NCBI RefSeq assembly: GCF_003611735.1
Contig: NZ_RAWG01000067.1
Location: 1-37,807 of the forward strand
Length of the DNA: 37,807 bases
Direction of reading: 5' to 3'
Source of the DNA: Corallococcus sicarius
Lineage (GTDB): Bacteria > Myxococcota > Myxococcia > Myxococcales > Myxococcaceae
Shown here in pieces: positions 24,952-33,018 of the stretch (position 1 is the first letter of the stretch; the number at the start of each line of letters is the position of its first letter). Below the pieces are notes generated by a model, which was given only the letters and a program-made list of their open reading frames with translations, ran no database searches and was not told the DNA's origin. A program made the translations under genes and the position numbers.

Positions 24952-27771
24952 ATGGCGACGAGGAAGAGCGAAGACCAGGAGCGGCTCATCGACCGCGACC
25001 TCACCGCGATGGCGCGCGAGGGGAAGCTGCCCGCGGCCTACGGCGTGGATATCGCCGTGACGGAGGTGCTGGGCCTCCTGACGCGAGGAGGCAAGCACCC
25101 CCTGCTGGCGGGCGAGCCCGGCGTGGGCAAGAGCGCGCTCGTGCAGGAGGTGGCCCGCCGCATCGCGGAGGGCCGCGTGGACGGGGACCTGGCGCAGGCG
25201 CGGCTGGTGGAGGTGTCCGTCGCCAACATCCTCGCGCGCAGCACCCAGCGCCAGGCGGCGGAGAGCTTCGAGGAGCTGCTCGCCCACCTGGGCCGGCACC
25301 CCTGCCCCATCGTCTACATCCGAGACCTGCCCGTGGCCCTGGGAGGCCCCCTGGCCCCGGTGGCCGTGCGCGCGCTGCGCACCGGCGGGCTGCGCTTCAT
25401 CTTCGAGACCGAACCCAAGCGCGTGCAGGAGCTGCTGCGCGCCGACGAGGCCCTGGCCGAACGGCTCCACCTGCTGCCCCTCCACGAGCCGCCGCTGGAC
25501 AAGGCCCGGTGGATTGTCGGGCGCGTGGCGGAGGAGCTGGAGCGCGACCTGCGGCTGCCCATCGACCCGGCCGCGTGCGACCTGGTGCTCCGGCTGTCCG
25601 CGAAGTTCCTCCTCGCGCAGCACATGCCGCGCAAGGCGATTGAGCTGCTCAAGGAGACGGCGGCGGAGGCCGCGGGCGTGGCGCGCGACCACGTGGGGCC
25701 GGAGGACGTGCTCACGCGCTTCTGCGCCGCCACGCGCCTGCCCCGCTTCGTCGTGGACGACGCGATGCCGCTGGACCTGGAGGAGACGGAGCGATTCTTC
25801 GGGGAGCGGCTGCTCGGCCAGAACGACGCGGTGGCCGCGGTGCTGCGCTCGGTGGCGCTGCTCAAGGCGGGCCTCAACGACCCGCGCCGGCCGCTGGGCG
25901 TGTTCCTCTTCGCGGGCCCCACGGGCGTGGGCAAGACGCAGCTGGCGAAGCTCTTGGCCGAGTACCTCTTCGGCTCCGCCGACCGGTTGGTGCGCCTCAA
26001 CATGGCGGACTACCCCAACGACGGCGACGAGAGCGTGCCCTTCGGCGCGTCCTGGGCGCCCGCGCTGGAGACGCGGCGGGGCGAGCTGTCCGCGCTGCTC
26101 GACGGCAAGGTGTTCACCGTGCTGCTGCTGGACGAGTTCGAGAAGGCGGCCCGGAGCGTCCACGACCGCTTCCTCCAGCTCTTCGACGAGGGCACCTTCG
26201 TCAACGGCGCGGGCGAAGCGGTGTCGTGCAACAACACGCTCATCGTGGCCACGTCCAACGTGGGCTCGGAGGTGTACCGCGAGGCGGGCCTGGGCTTCGC
26301 CGCGCACAAGCGCGCCGACGAGCAGGTGTCGGAGGTGGACCGCCGCATCGCGGAGGCCTTCCGTCCGGAGTTCCTCAACCGCTTCGACGCCATCTGTCAC
26401 TTCCGTCCGCTGTCCCGCGTGGACATCCGCAAGATTGCCCAGCGCGAGGTGGGCCGCGTGCTGGAGCGCGAGGGCATCCGCGCCCGCGCCCTGGACGTGG
26501 AGGTGACACCGGAGGTCGTGGACCGGCTGGTGGAGCGCGGCTACTCGCCCCAGTTCGGCGCGCGCTACCTGCAGCGCGAAATCGAGAAGACGCTCACGGC
26601 GGCGCTGGCGGTGGAGATTGCCCGCCGGCCGCTGCCGCCGGGGACGCCCGTGCGAGTGGAGGCCCGTCCCGGAGGCCGCGTGGTGGCGGTGGCCGAGCCC
26701 GTCCCGCCGCCCCGGGAAGTGACGGCGCAGTTGCTGCTGCCGTCGGCGAAGGCGGCGGCGGTGAAGCGCCGGTTGGATCGCAAGTCCCTGCTCTTCGAGA
26801 TGGACCGGCTGGTGGGCCGCGCCCGGGCCCTGGCCGAGTCCGCGGGACGGCCGGAGCTGGAGGAGCGCCGCGCCGCGCTGCTGGCGGAGACGCAGGCGCC
26901 CAACTTGTGGGACGACCCGCTGCACGCGGCGGACGTCATCCGCGCCTTCCGCACGGTGGAGGCGCAGATTGGAGAGCTGGAGCGCCTGGAGGCCGCGTGC
27001 CTCTTCGGGCGGCGGCTGGTGCGCGAGGCGAAGAACGAGGTGCAGCTCGCGTCCGCGGCGCGGCAGGTGGAGGACGTGGCGCGCGAGGTCCAGATGGCGG
27101 AGGCGCTGCGGGCCTCGGGTGCCACGCCGCTCGACAACGAGGCGCTGGTGGACATCTGCGCCAGCGACACGTCGGAGCAGCAGGACGTGTGGGTGCAGGA
27201 GCTGGCCACGATGTACCTGGGCTGGGCGCAGCGGCGCGGCTACGAGGCCACCGCCGTGGCGGAAGCGGAGACGCCCGCGCGCGTCATCGTGCGCATCGCC
27301 GGGCCGGGGGCGTACGGCTTCCTCGCGGGCGAGACAGGACTGCACCGCCGGCTGGAAGACGAGAAGCGCCAGCGCGCGTACGTGCGCGTGCACCGGGGCG
27401 GGCCGCTGGAGGAGTTGGAGCGGGAGCTGCTGGTGCTGGAAGGCCGGCCGGTGAAGAGCCGCGAGGGCGAGTACCTCCAGCGCGTGCGCAACGAAGTCAC
27501 GGCGAAGGACGAGGCGACAGGCCGCATGTTGACGCTCATCGGGGCCGGAGAGCTGGAGGAGCTCAAGGGCATCGCCGCGCGCGTCGTCGCCGGCCAGGGC
27601 GCCAGCACCGACGAGGCCCGCCGCTACTTCCTGGGCCGGGGCGCCCGCGTGGAGGATCCGCGCACCGGCGCCGGAACCCCGCGCGTGAAGGACGTGATGC
27701 GCGGTGAGCTGGATGTCTTCATCGCCGCGTGGATCTCCCGACCCCTGCCGGAGTCCACGCCGCACGCTTGA
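24952..27771 (+). CDS. Clp-type AAA+ unfoldase fused to a release-factor-like domain without GGQ
   Basis: The 939-aa product has two AAA modules. In module 1, Walker A GEPGVGKS (K60) is intact but Walker B is altered (YIRDLP with R124/D125 in place of DE). Module 2 is complete: GPTGVGKT (K328), LLLDEFEK (D394/E395), sensor ATSNVGSE, FRPEFLNRFD and a ClpB-type small domain (about 520-560). LGF (447-449) lies where ClpA/ClpC carry the ClpP-docking loop. Residues about 613-830 resemble peptide chain release factors: a PCRF-like helical part with NLWDDP, then ELATMYLGWAQRRGYE and the ETGLHR stretch (794-799). The GGQ catalytic loop is absent. The Clp N-domain is missing. ATG 24952 is preferred over GTG 24883. 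It may couple ribosome binding to unfolding or proteolysis, an inference. Confidence 0.85.
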   Translation: MATRKSEDQERLIDRDLTAMAREGKLPAAYGVDIAVTEVLGLLTRGGKHPLLAGEPGVGKSALVQEVARRIAEGRVDGDLAQARLVEVSVANILARSTQRQAAESFEELLAHLGRHPCPIVYIRDLPVALGGPLAPVAVRALRTGGLRFIFETEPKRVQELLRADEALAERLHLLPLHEPPLDKARWIVGRVAEELERDLRLPIDPAACDLVLRLSAKFLLAQHMPRKAIELLKETAAEAAGVARDHVGPEDVLTRFCAATRLPRFVVDDAMPLDLEETERFFGERLLGQNDAVAAVLRSVALLKAGLNDPRRPLGVFLFAGPTGVGKTQLAKLLAEYLFGSADRLVRLNMADYPNDGDESVPFGASWAPALETRRGELSALLDGKVFTVLLLDEFEKAARSVHDRFLQLFDEGTFVNGAGEAVSCNNTLIVATSNVGSEVYREAGLGFAAHKRADEQVSEVDRRIAEAFRPEFLNRFDAICHFRPLSRVDIRKIAQREVGRVLEREGIRARALDVEVTPEVVDRLVERGYSPQFGARYLQREIEKTLTAALAVEIARRPLPPGTPVRVEARPGGRVVAVAEPVPPPREVTAQLLLPSAKAAAVKRRLDRKSLLFEMDRLVGRARALAESAGRPELEERRAALLAETQAPNLWDDPLHAADVIRAFRTVEAQIGELERLEAACLFGRRLVREAKNEVQLASAARQVEDVAREVQMAEALRASGATPLDNEALVDICASDTSEQQDVWVQELATMYLGWAQRRGYEATAVAEAETPARVIVRIAGPGAYGFLAGETGLHRRLEDEKRQRAYVRVHRGGPLEELERELLVLEGRPVKSREGEYLQRVRNEVTAKDEATGRMLTLIGAGELEELKGIAARVVAGQGASTDEARRYFLGRGARVEDPRTGAGTPRVKDVMRGELDVFIAAWISRPLPESTPHA

Positions 27772-27773
27772 GG

Positions 27774-28574
27774 TCAGGGCAAGAAGCCACGCGCCACGCC
27801 CTGCCGCATGGCTTCCGCGAGCACGTCCAGCCCCTGCGCGGTGTTGAGGCGCGAGTGGGACGTGGCGCCGCTGACGATCTGCACCGCACCGCCCAGCACG
27901 AAGGGCAGCGGTCGCCGGCCCAGGCGCAACAGTCGTTCGTCGTAGAAGGCCGTGGGCGCGCGCTCGCGCAACAACTTGGACAGGGCCACCATGTTCGCCG
28001 TGCGCGACGGCTGCATCGCGGCTCCCAGGCAGGAGAAGTCCAGCCCCAGCTCCGGAATCACGGCGCCGCGTCCATCGCGGTCGAAGACGAAGTACTGCTG
28101 CGACGTCTCCTCCTGCGAGCCGCGCACGCTCGTCTCCGTCGTCTTCGTCATCTTCAGGCCGCCCGTGATGAGCGCCGTACCCAGCGCCACCTGCGTCTTC
28201 TTCTCGGAGTGCTCGCTCTGCGTGCGCACGGAGCTGGCGCCCCGGAGGATGACCGTCACGTCCTCCCAGGCCAGCGTGAGCGGCGCGCCGGAGCGAGGGG
28301 TGAACGTCCCTTCCGTGGCGCCGAACGTCACGGTCCGCGCCGTCACGCGCTCCGCGGTCTCCGCTTCATCGATGGCGAGCGCCGCGAGCCCCGCGTCCTG
28401 GAGCCGCTTCACCAGCGCATCCGCCGCATCGGGCGCAAGCCGCGCGAGCAGGGCCGGTGGCTCCGGGGCCAATCGCATGCGGGCCTCCGCCGGGGCCATG
28501 CCCGCCGCTGCCGCGAGGACCTGCGCTGCTTCGGGGACTTCTCCCGCCGGACGGACGAGCGCGACGATCTTCAT
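27774..28574 (-). CDS. Uncharacterised 266-aa protein with an L7/L12-ClpS-like N-terminus
   Basis: Start at the ATG that yields MKIVALVRPAGE. Residues 1-70 follow the beta-alpha-alpha-beta-alpha-beta pattern of the ribosomal L7/L12 C-terminal domain and ClpS: KIVALV, then APEPPALLARLAPDAADALVKRLQDAGL. After that comes a beta-rich region (TVTFGATEGTFTPR, LAWEDVTVILRG), a KKTQ segment and a helical C-terminus. No signal peptide. The stop is 2 bp from that of the convergent Clp-RF gene. The fold comparison is by eye and function is unknown. The long 5' open-frame extension has no good start. Confidence 0.75.
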   Translation of the reverse strand: MKIVALVRPAGEVPEAAQVLAAAAGMAPAEARMRLAPEPPALLARLAPDAADALVKRLQDAGLAALAIDEAETAERVTARTVTFGATEGTFTPRSGAPLTLAWEDVTVILRGASSVRTQSEHSEKKTQVALGTALITGGLKMTKTTETSVRGSQEETSQQYFVFDRDGRGAVIPELGLDFSCLGAAMQPSRTANMVALSKLLRERAPTAFYDERLLRLGRRPLPFVLGGAVQIVSGATSHSRLNTAQGLDVLAEAMRQGVARGFLP

Positions 28575-28650
28575 GGCTTTTCCCCACCCCTGCGCTGACG
28601 ACCCGGCAGTGGCACGCATCCTCGCGCGAAAGCCGCCAGCACGCACCCGA

Positions 28651-28690
28651 ACGCTGGCGCCCCGGAGACATTCCCCGGCGACGCCAGCGT
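28651..28690 (-). terminator. 9-bp hairpin after the M56-transglycosylase gene
   Basis: ACGCTGGCG and CGCCAGCGT are perfect arms around a 22-nt loop that itself has CCGG repeats. It starts about 10 nt beyond the M56 gene stop on the minus strand. No T-run. Possible terminator. Confidence 0.4.
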
Positions 28691-28699
28691 GGGAGGCCG

Positions 28700-30295
28700 T
28701 CAGTCGAGCAGGTGCGGATTGCGCAGCACCAACACCGCGGCCTGCACCGTGCTGGTGTAGCCGTTGAGCTTGCCGGTGCGCGTGAGTTCGCTCACGTCAC
28801 GCACCCCGGTCTCCGCGAGGACGCGGTCCACCACGCCCTCGCCCTGGTTGTAGGCCGCGAGCGCGAGCCGCCAGTCGCCGTAGCGCCCATGCAGCGCCTG
28901 GAAGAGGGCCGCGGCGGCCTCCGTCTCACGTGCCACGTCCAGCCGCTCGTCCTTCCCGGCCTCCACCTTCAATCCATGGCGGCGCGCCGTCTCCGGAATG
29001 AACATCCACACGCCCGCGCCCCTCTGCCCCGGCGCCAGCGACGGCTCACGCGACGTCTCCGGCAGGTTGCTCACCGCCGACTCCACCATCGCCACCGCGA
29101 GCAGTCCCTCCGGAAGCGACTTCGAGCGCAGCGTGCCCGTCAGCGCCTCGCGGTGCACCGCGAGATTCGCCAGGGCCTTGCGCATGAAATCGCGCCCCTT
29201 CGGCGTGGTGACGAACCGGTTGAGCTGCTCCACCACCGTCGCATCCACCACCACGGGCAGGTCGCCCTCCTTCTGCCCCGCCGTCGCGAGTGCCCGGGCC
29301 TCCGTGAGCGACACCGTGCGTCCCCGCGCCGCGCCCTGCGCCCACAGCGCCAGCGGCGCGAGCACCAACGTCAGGGAAAACACCAGGCCCAGCGCACGAC
29401 CGGAACGACGAGGACGGGGTTCGAACAGCATGTGGATTCTCCTGACGGTGGGATGGGACATGCCGGTGACTCCGGCGGGAAGAGAGAGGGCGCCCGGCAC
29501 GCGCAGCGACGCCTGGAGCAGGCACCGCGCATAGGCCTCCGCGGGCACGCGAGGTCCGGTGACGAGCGCTTCGTCGCAGGCGAACTCCTGACAGTCCGCA
29601 AGCCACCGCGAGAACAGCCGCGCGAACGGGTGCCAGAAGAAGGCGCTGTCAAAGCCAAGCCGCGCATACGCAAGCACCGTGTCGCGCTGCCGGTGGTGTT
29701 GCAGCTCGTGCCGCACCGTGAGCCGGAACGCCTCCGCGTCCTCCAGCACGCTCGCGGGCACCACGACCCACGCGCCCCGACCCGGGAACCACACGGAGAA
29801 CGCGCCCCCTTCCGGGGTCCCCAGCACGACGCGCACACGGCCCACACGGCGAAGCAGCGGCAGTGCCTGAAGCTCGCGCAACAGGCGCGAGTACCGACGA
29901 AGCTCCCACGCCAGGAACCCCAACGCCCCCACGCCCAGCCCCAGCGCCACCACGGGCACGGCATCCGGCACGCCACCGTCCTCCGCCGCCGGCCCCGACA
30001 CCGCACCCCGCGATGGCCGCGCCTCCGGAAGCGCCAACGGCGCGGTGTAGCGGACCAACGAACGCTCGAACGTGAAGAGCGGCGCCACCGGCAGCAGCTC
30101 CCGCACCGCGAGCGCCCCGAACGGCAGCAGCACCGCCAGCCCCAGCGTCACCCGGCCCACGCGCAGCGTCTGCCGCGCGCTCAGCCTCCGCGCCATCCCC
30201 AGCCCCAGCGCCGCGCGCAGCAGCCCGAAGCCCACCGCCACCAGCGCCGCCGCCGTGAGGTACGCGGCCAGCATGTCCCTGAGCGAGAGGCTCAT
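28700..30295 (-). CDS. M56 (BlaR1-type) membrane metalloprotease fused to a lytic transglycosylase domain
   Basis: The 531-aa protein has N-terminal membrane helices (about 8-30, 46-66, 112-130). The M56 zinc site follows: HELQH (H196, E197, H200) with E237 in CQEFACDEAL. A fourth helix (about 301-320) leads to a periplasmic domain (330-531) of the SLT/MltD type: catalytic E405 in AMVESAVSN, GAGVWMFIPETARRHG and LALAAYNQGEG. BlaR1 and MecR1 carry a beta-lactam-binding sensor there, so this sensor has been replaced by a peptidoglycan-binding or cleaving domain. It overlaps the BlaI-type gene by 4 bp (ATGA). It probably senses cell-wall state and cleaves the partner repressor. Confidence 0.9.
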   Translation of the reverse strand: MSLSLRDMLAAYLTAAALVAVGFGLLRAALGLGMARRLSARQTLRVGRVTLGLAVLLPFGALAVRELLPVAPLFTFERSLVRYTAPLALPEARPSRGAVSGPAAEDGGVPDAVPVVALGLGVGALGFLAWELRRYSRLLRELQALPLLRRVGRVRVVLGTPEGGAFSVWFPGRGAWVVVPASVLEDAEAFRLTVRHELQHHRQRDTVLAYARLGFDSAFFWHPFARLFSRWLADCQEFACDEALVTGPRVPAEAYARCLLQASLRVPGALSLPAGVTGMSHPTVRRIHMLFEPRPRRSGRALGLVFSLTLVLAPLALWAQGAARGRTVSLTEARALATAGQKEGDLPVVVDATVVEQLNRFVTTPKGRDFMRKALANLAVHREALTGTLRSKSLPEGLLAVAMVESAVSNLPETSREPSLAPGQRGAGVWMFIPETARRHGLKVEAGKDERLDVARETEAAAALFQALHGRYGDWRLALAAYNQGEGVVDRVLAETGVRDVSELTRTGKLNGYTSTVQAAVLVLRNPHLLD

Positions 30296-30705
30296 CCCCT
30301 GCCCCCCTTGCGGCCCAGCAGCTTGCGGATCTGCTCCACCTCCTCGGCGGACAGCGGCACCGACTCCACCAGCCGCGCCACCAGCGACGAAGGCGTGCCG
30401 TCGAACACCGTGGCCACGAGGTGGCGCACGCTCTGCGCCTCATACGCCTCGCGCGAAAGCCGAGCGGAATACAGGTGCCCGCGCCCCTCCTTGCGGCTGT
30501 GCACCACGCCCTTCTGCTCCAGGATGCGCAGCACCGTGGACACCGACGTGTAGGCCAGCTTGCGCTCCGGCGGCAGCGCCGCGAGCACGTCCGCCACGCT
30601 CACCTCGCCCAACTTCCACACGAGCTGCATCAGCTCCAGCTCCACCGGCGTCAATGGCCGGGACTCCTCGACGGACGGCGACCTGGACACGGCAGCGACC
30701 TCCAT
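30292..30705 (-). CDS. BlaI/MecI/CopY-family repressor
   Basis: The 137-aa protein has a winged helix: LTPVELELMQLVWKLGEVSVADVLAAL, then the recognition region AYTSVSTVLRILEQKGVVHSRKEGRGHLYSA, and a C-terminal dimerisation helix region, as in BlaI. The family represses its own operon until cut by the M56 partner, which is encoded next with a 4-bp overlap. No Shine-Dalgarno lies before the ATG, so the transcript may be nearly leaderless. Two palindromes just upstream are likely its operators. Confidence 0.95.
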   Translation of the reverse strand: MEVAAVSRSPSVEESRPLTPVELELMQLVWKLGEVSVADVLAALPPERKLAYTSVSTVLRILEQKGVVHSRKEGRGHLYSARLSREAYEAQSVRHLVATVFDGTPSSLVARLVESVPLSAEEVEQIRKLLGRKGGRG

Positions 30706-30712
30706 GACGACA

Positions 30713-30728
30713 AACTAAAGACTTAGTT
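30713..30728. promoter_or_regulatory. Operator 1: AACTAA-N4-TTAGTT
   Basis: A perfect 6-bp-arm dyad (spacer AGAC) 7 bp upstream of the repressor ATG, near the expected transcription start. The arms are identical to those of the second dyad 23 bp away. Likely bound by the BlaI-type repressor. Confidence 0.75.
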
Positions 30729-30734
30729 CCGAAA

Positions 30735-30763
30735 GAACTAAACCCTTAGTTGGATTTCGTCAA
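30735..30763 (-). promoter_or_regulatory. Candidate promoter of the repressor-M56 operon
   Basis: On the minus strand TTGACG (30763-30758) and TAGTTC (30740-30735) are 17 bp apart. The -35 box is close to consensus; the -10 is weak. This AT-rich patch is exceptional for the window and overlaps operator 2. Confidence 0.5.
30736..30751. promoter_or_regulatory. Operator 2: AACTAA-N4-TTAGTT
   Basis: Same arms as operator 1 with spacer ACCC. Centres are 23 bp apart, about two helical turns. It fills the space between the proposed -35 and -10 boxes on the minus strand, the standard site for blocking RNA polymerase. Confidence 0.75.
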
Positions 30764-30843
30764 GCAGGCGCGGCAGGCGGGGAAGCGCCAGGGGGTGCGG
30801 ATTCCCACGCGCCGGGTGGAGCAAGTCTTTAGACTGCGCTCAC

Positions 30844-32484
30844 ATGCTCCACGTCATACCTCTGGGCGGCCTCGGCGAAATCGGCCTCAACGCCATGGTG
30901 CTCGCCTGTCGTGGGGAGATGCTGCTCATCGACGCCGGTCTGATGTTCCCCTCGGCGGGAATGCCGGGCGTGGACATCATCGTCCCGGACTTCACCCACC
31001 TGAAACGCAACGCCGCGCAGTTCAAGGGCGTGCTGCTGACGCACGGCCACGAAGACCACATCGGCGCGCTCCCCTACCTGCTCGGCGAGTTGCCGGTGCC
31101 CATCTACGGCACGCGCTTCACGCTCGCCCTCGCGCGCAACCGCCTGGAGGAGCTGGGCGTGGAGGCGGACCTGCGCGAAATCGAACCGCGCATGCCCTTC
31201 AAGGTCGGCACCGCCTTCCAGGTGGAGGCCACGCGCGTGACGCACACCGTGCCGGACGCGGTGGGCTTCATCGTCCGCACGCCCGAAGGCACCATCATCC
31301 ACACCGGCGACTTCAAGCTGGATCCGGATCCCATCGACGGGCTGAAGACGGACCTGGAGCGCTGGGGCGAGGCCGGCGACGAAGGCGTGCTGTGCCTGCT
31401 GTCGGATTCCACCAACTCGGAGCTCCCCGACGAGACGGGCAGCGAGCGCGTGGTGCAGTCCACCTTCGAGCGCCTCTTCCAGGAGACGAAGGGCCGCATC
31501 GTCGTCGCGCAGTTCTCCTCCAACCTCCACCGCGTGCGGCACCTGTTGGAGCTCTGCGAGCGCACCGGCCGGCTGGTCGCGCTCCAGGGCCGCAGCATGG
31601 TGCGCAACGTGGAGCTGGCGCGGGAGATGGGCTACCTGCAGGTGCCCGACTCGCTCTTCGTCCACCTGGACTCCGTGCCCAAGCTCGCGCCCCACCGCGT
31701 GGCGGTGCTCACCACCGGCGCCCAGGGCGAACCCCGCGCGGGCCTCACCCAGCTCGCCAACGGCGACGGGCCCGTGAGGCTGGAGCCCGGCGACCTGGTC
31801 ATCGTCAGCGCCCGCCCCATCCCGGGCAACGAGCGCTCGGTGGGCGCGCTGCTCGACCAGCTCCACTGGCGCGGCGCCCGCATCGTCTACGCCCAGGTGG
31901 AGCCCGGCGTGCACGTCTCCGGACACGCCAGCCGCCCCCAGCAGCGCCGCGTCCTGGACATCGTGCGCCCCCGGAACTTCATCCCCGTACATGGGGAAGT
32001 CCGGCACCTGCACCGACACCTGACCACCGCACGCGAATCCGGCATGTCCCCGGAGGGGCTGCTGCTGGCGCACGACGGCGACGTGGTGACGTTCCAGGAG
32101 GGCCAGGGCCGCTTCACGGGCAGCGTGCCGTCTGGCCGCATCCTCCGGGAGCGCTCCGGCAACGGGGTCCTGACGGCGGAGACGCTGGGAGAGCGCAACC
32201 GGCTGGCGGAGACGGGCATGGTCGCCGCGGTGGTCGTCCTCCGGCGCGACACCCAGGCCCTGGTGGCGGGGCCGCAGCTGTCCGGCCAGGGACTGTCTCC
32301 GGACGAGCAGGGCGTGCTCTCCCGGATTGCCCTGGAGGCGAAGGCCTACTTCGAGGAGTTCAACCCCCAGCTTCGCGGGGACGACGCCCTGGCGCGCGAG
32401 GAGCTGGTCCGGGCGGTGAAGCGGGCCTTCAAGCAGCACACCTCCCGACGCACCCTGGTGGTGCCCTTGGTCGTCCGGGTGTAG
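30844..32484 (+). CDS. rnj: Ribonuclease J
   Basis: The 546-aa protein has the metallo-beta-lactamase/beta-CASP layout of RNase J: IPLGGLGEIGLN at the start, HGHEDH (67-72), H134 and D156 (HTGDFKLD) as metal ligands, then SDSTNSE, the beta-CASP region with QFSSNLHRV, VSGHAS, and a C-terminal domain. It degrades and matures RNA by 5'-to-3' exo- and endonuclease activity. No Shine-Dalgarno is visible; a 12-bp palindrome AGTCTTTAGACT (30824-30835) with TAGACT as possible -10 suggests a very short leader. First of a run with yajQ, a secreted protein gene and rimO. Confidence 0.95.
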   Translation: MLHVIPLGGLGEIGLNAMVLACRGEMLLIDAGLMFPSAGMPGVDIIVPDFTHLKRNAAQFKGVLLTHGHEDHIGALPYLLGELPVPIYGTRFTLALARNRLEELGVEADLREIEPRMPFKVGTAFQVEATRVTHTVPDAVGFIVRTPEGTIIHTGDFKLDPDPIDGLKTDLERWGEAGDEGVLCLLSDSTNSELPDETGSERVVQSTFERLFQETKGRIVVAQFSSNLHRVRHLLELCERTGRLVALQGRSMVRNVELAREMGYLQVPDSLFVHLDSVPKLAPHRVAVLTTGAQGEPRAGLTQLANGDGPVRLEPGDLVIVSARPIPGNERSVGALLDQLHWRGARIVYAQVEPGVHVSGHASRPQQRRVLDIVRPRNFIPVHGEVRHLHRHLTTARESGMSPEGLLLAHDGDVVTFQEGQGRFTGSVPSGRILRERSGNGVLTAETLGERNRLAETGMVAAVVVLRRDTQALVAGPQLSGQGLSPDEQGVLSRIALEAKAYFEEFNPQLRGDDALAREELVRAVKRAFKQHTSRRTLVVPLVVRV

Positions 32485-32509
32485 GTATGGTAAGGGCGGC
32501 CCACCCCCC

Positions 32510-33007
32510 ATGCCCTCCTTCGACGTCGTCTCGAAAATCGATCTGGCTGAGCTCGACAACGCGGTCAATCAGACCAAGAAGGAGCTCAGCACGCGCTATG
32601 ACTTCCAGGGCGTCAACGCCGACATCGTCGTGGCCCCGGACAACACCTCCGTCACGGTGAAGGCCAACAGCGAGGACAAGGTCCAGGCCGCCAAGGAGGT
32701 GCTGCTGGTGAAGCTGGCCAAGCGCGGCATCAGCCTGCGGGTGCTGGAGTTCGGCGACATCGAGAAGACGGGCCTCGCGAACGTCAAGCAGCCCATCAAG
32801 CTTCAGCAGGGCATCCCGGTGGAGAAGTCCAAGGAGCTCATCAAGGTGCTCAAGGACTCGAAGATCAAGGTGCAGGCCTCCATCCAGGCGGATCAGCTTC
32901 GCGTGACGGGCAAGAACCGCGACGACCTGCAGGCCGCCATGGCGTTGTTCCGCAAGGAGCAGGACCGGATGAACCTGGACATGCAGTTCACCAACTTCCG
33001 CGACTGA
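32510..33007 (+). CDS. yajQ: YajQ-family nucleotide-binding protein
   Basis: The 165-aa product is a full-length YajQ: MPSFDVVSKIDLAELDNAVNQ start, TRYDFQG, KRGISLRVLEFGDIEKTG, VKQPIKLQQGI and the VQASIQADQLRVTGKNRDDLQ end. The family has two RRM-like folds; some members bind cyclic di-GMP. It starts 25 nt after the RNase J stop with AAGGGCGG upstream, so co-transcription is likely. Confidence 0.95.
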   Translation: MPSFDVVSKIDLAELDNAVNQTKKELSTRYDFQGVNADIVVAPDNTSVTVKANSEDKVQAAKEVLLVKLAKRGISLRVLEFGDIEKTGLANVKQPIKLQQGIPVEKSKELIKVLKDSKIKVQASIQADQLRVTGKNRDDLQAAMALFRKEQDRMNLDMQFTNFRD

Positions 33008-33018
33008 GCGCCTCCCCC

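Noticed and set aside
24739-27765. A 1008-codon minus-strand open frame opposite the Clp-RF gene
   Set aside because: Biased composition and no recognisable motif; the plus strand carries clear AAA+ motifs.
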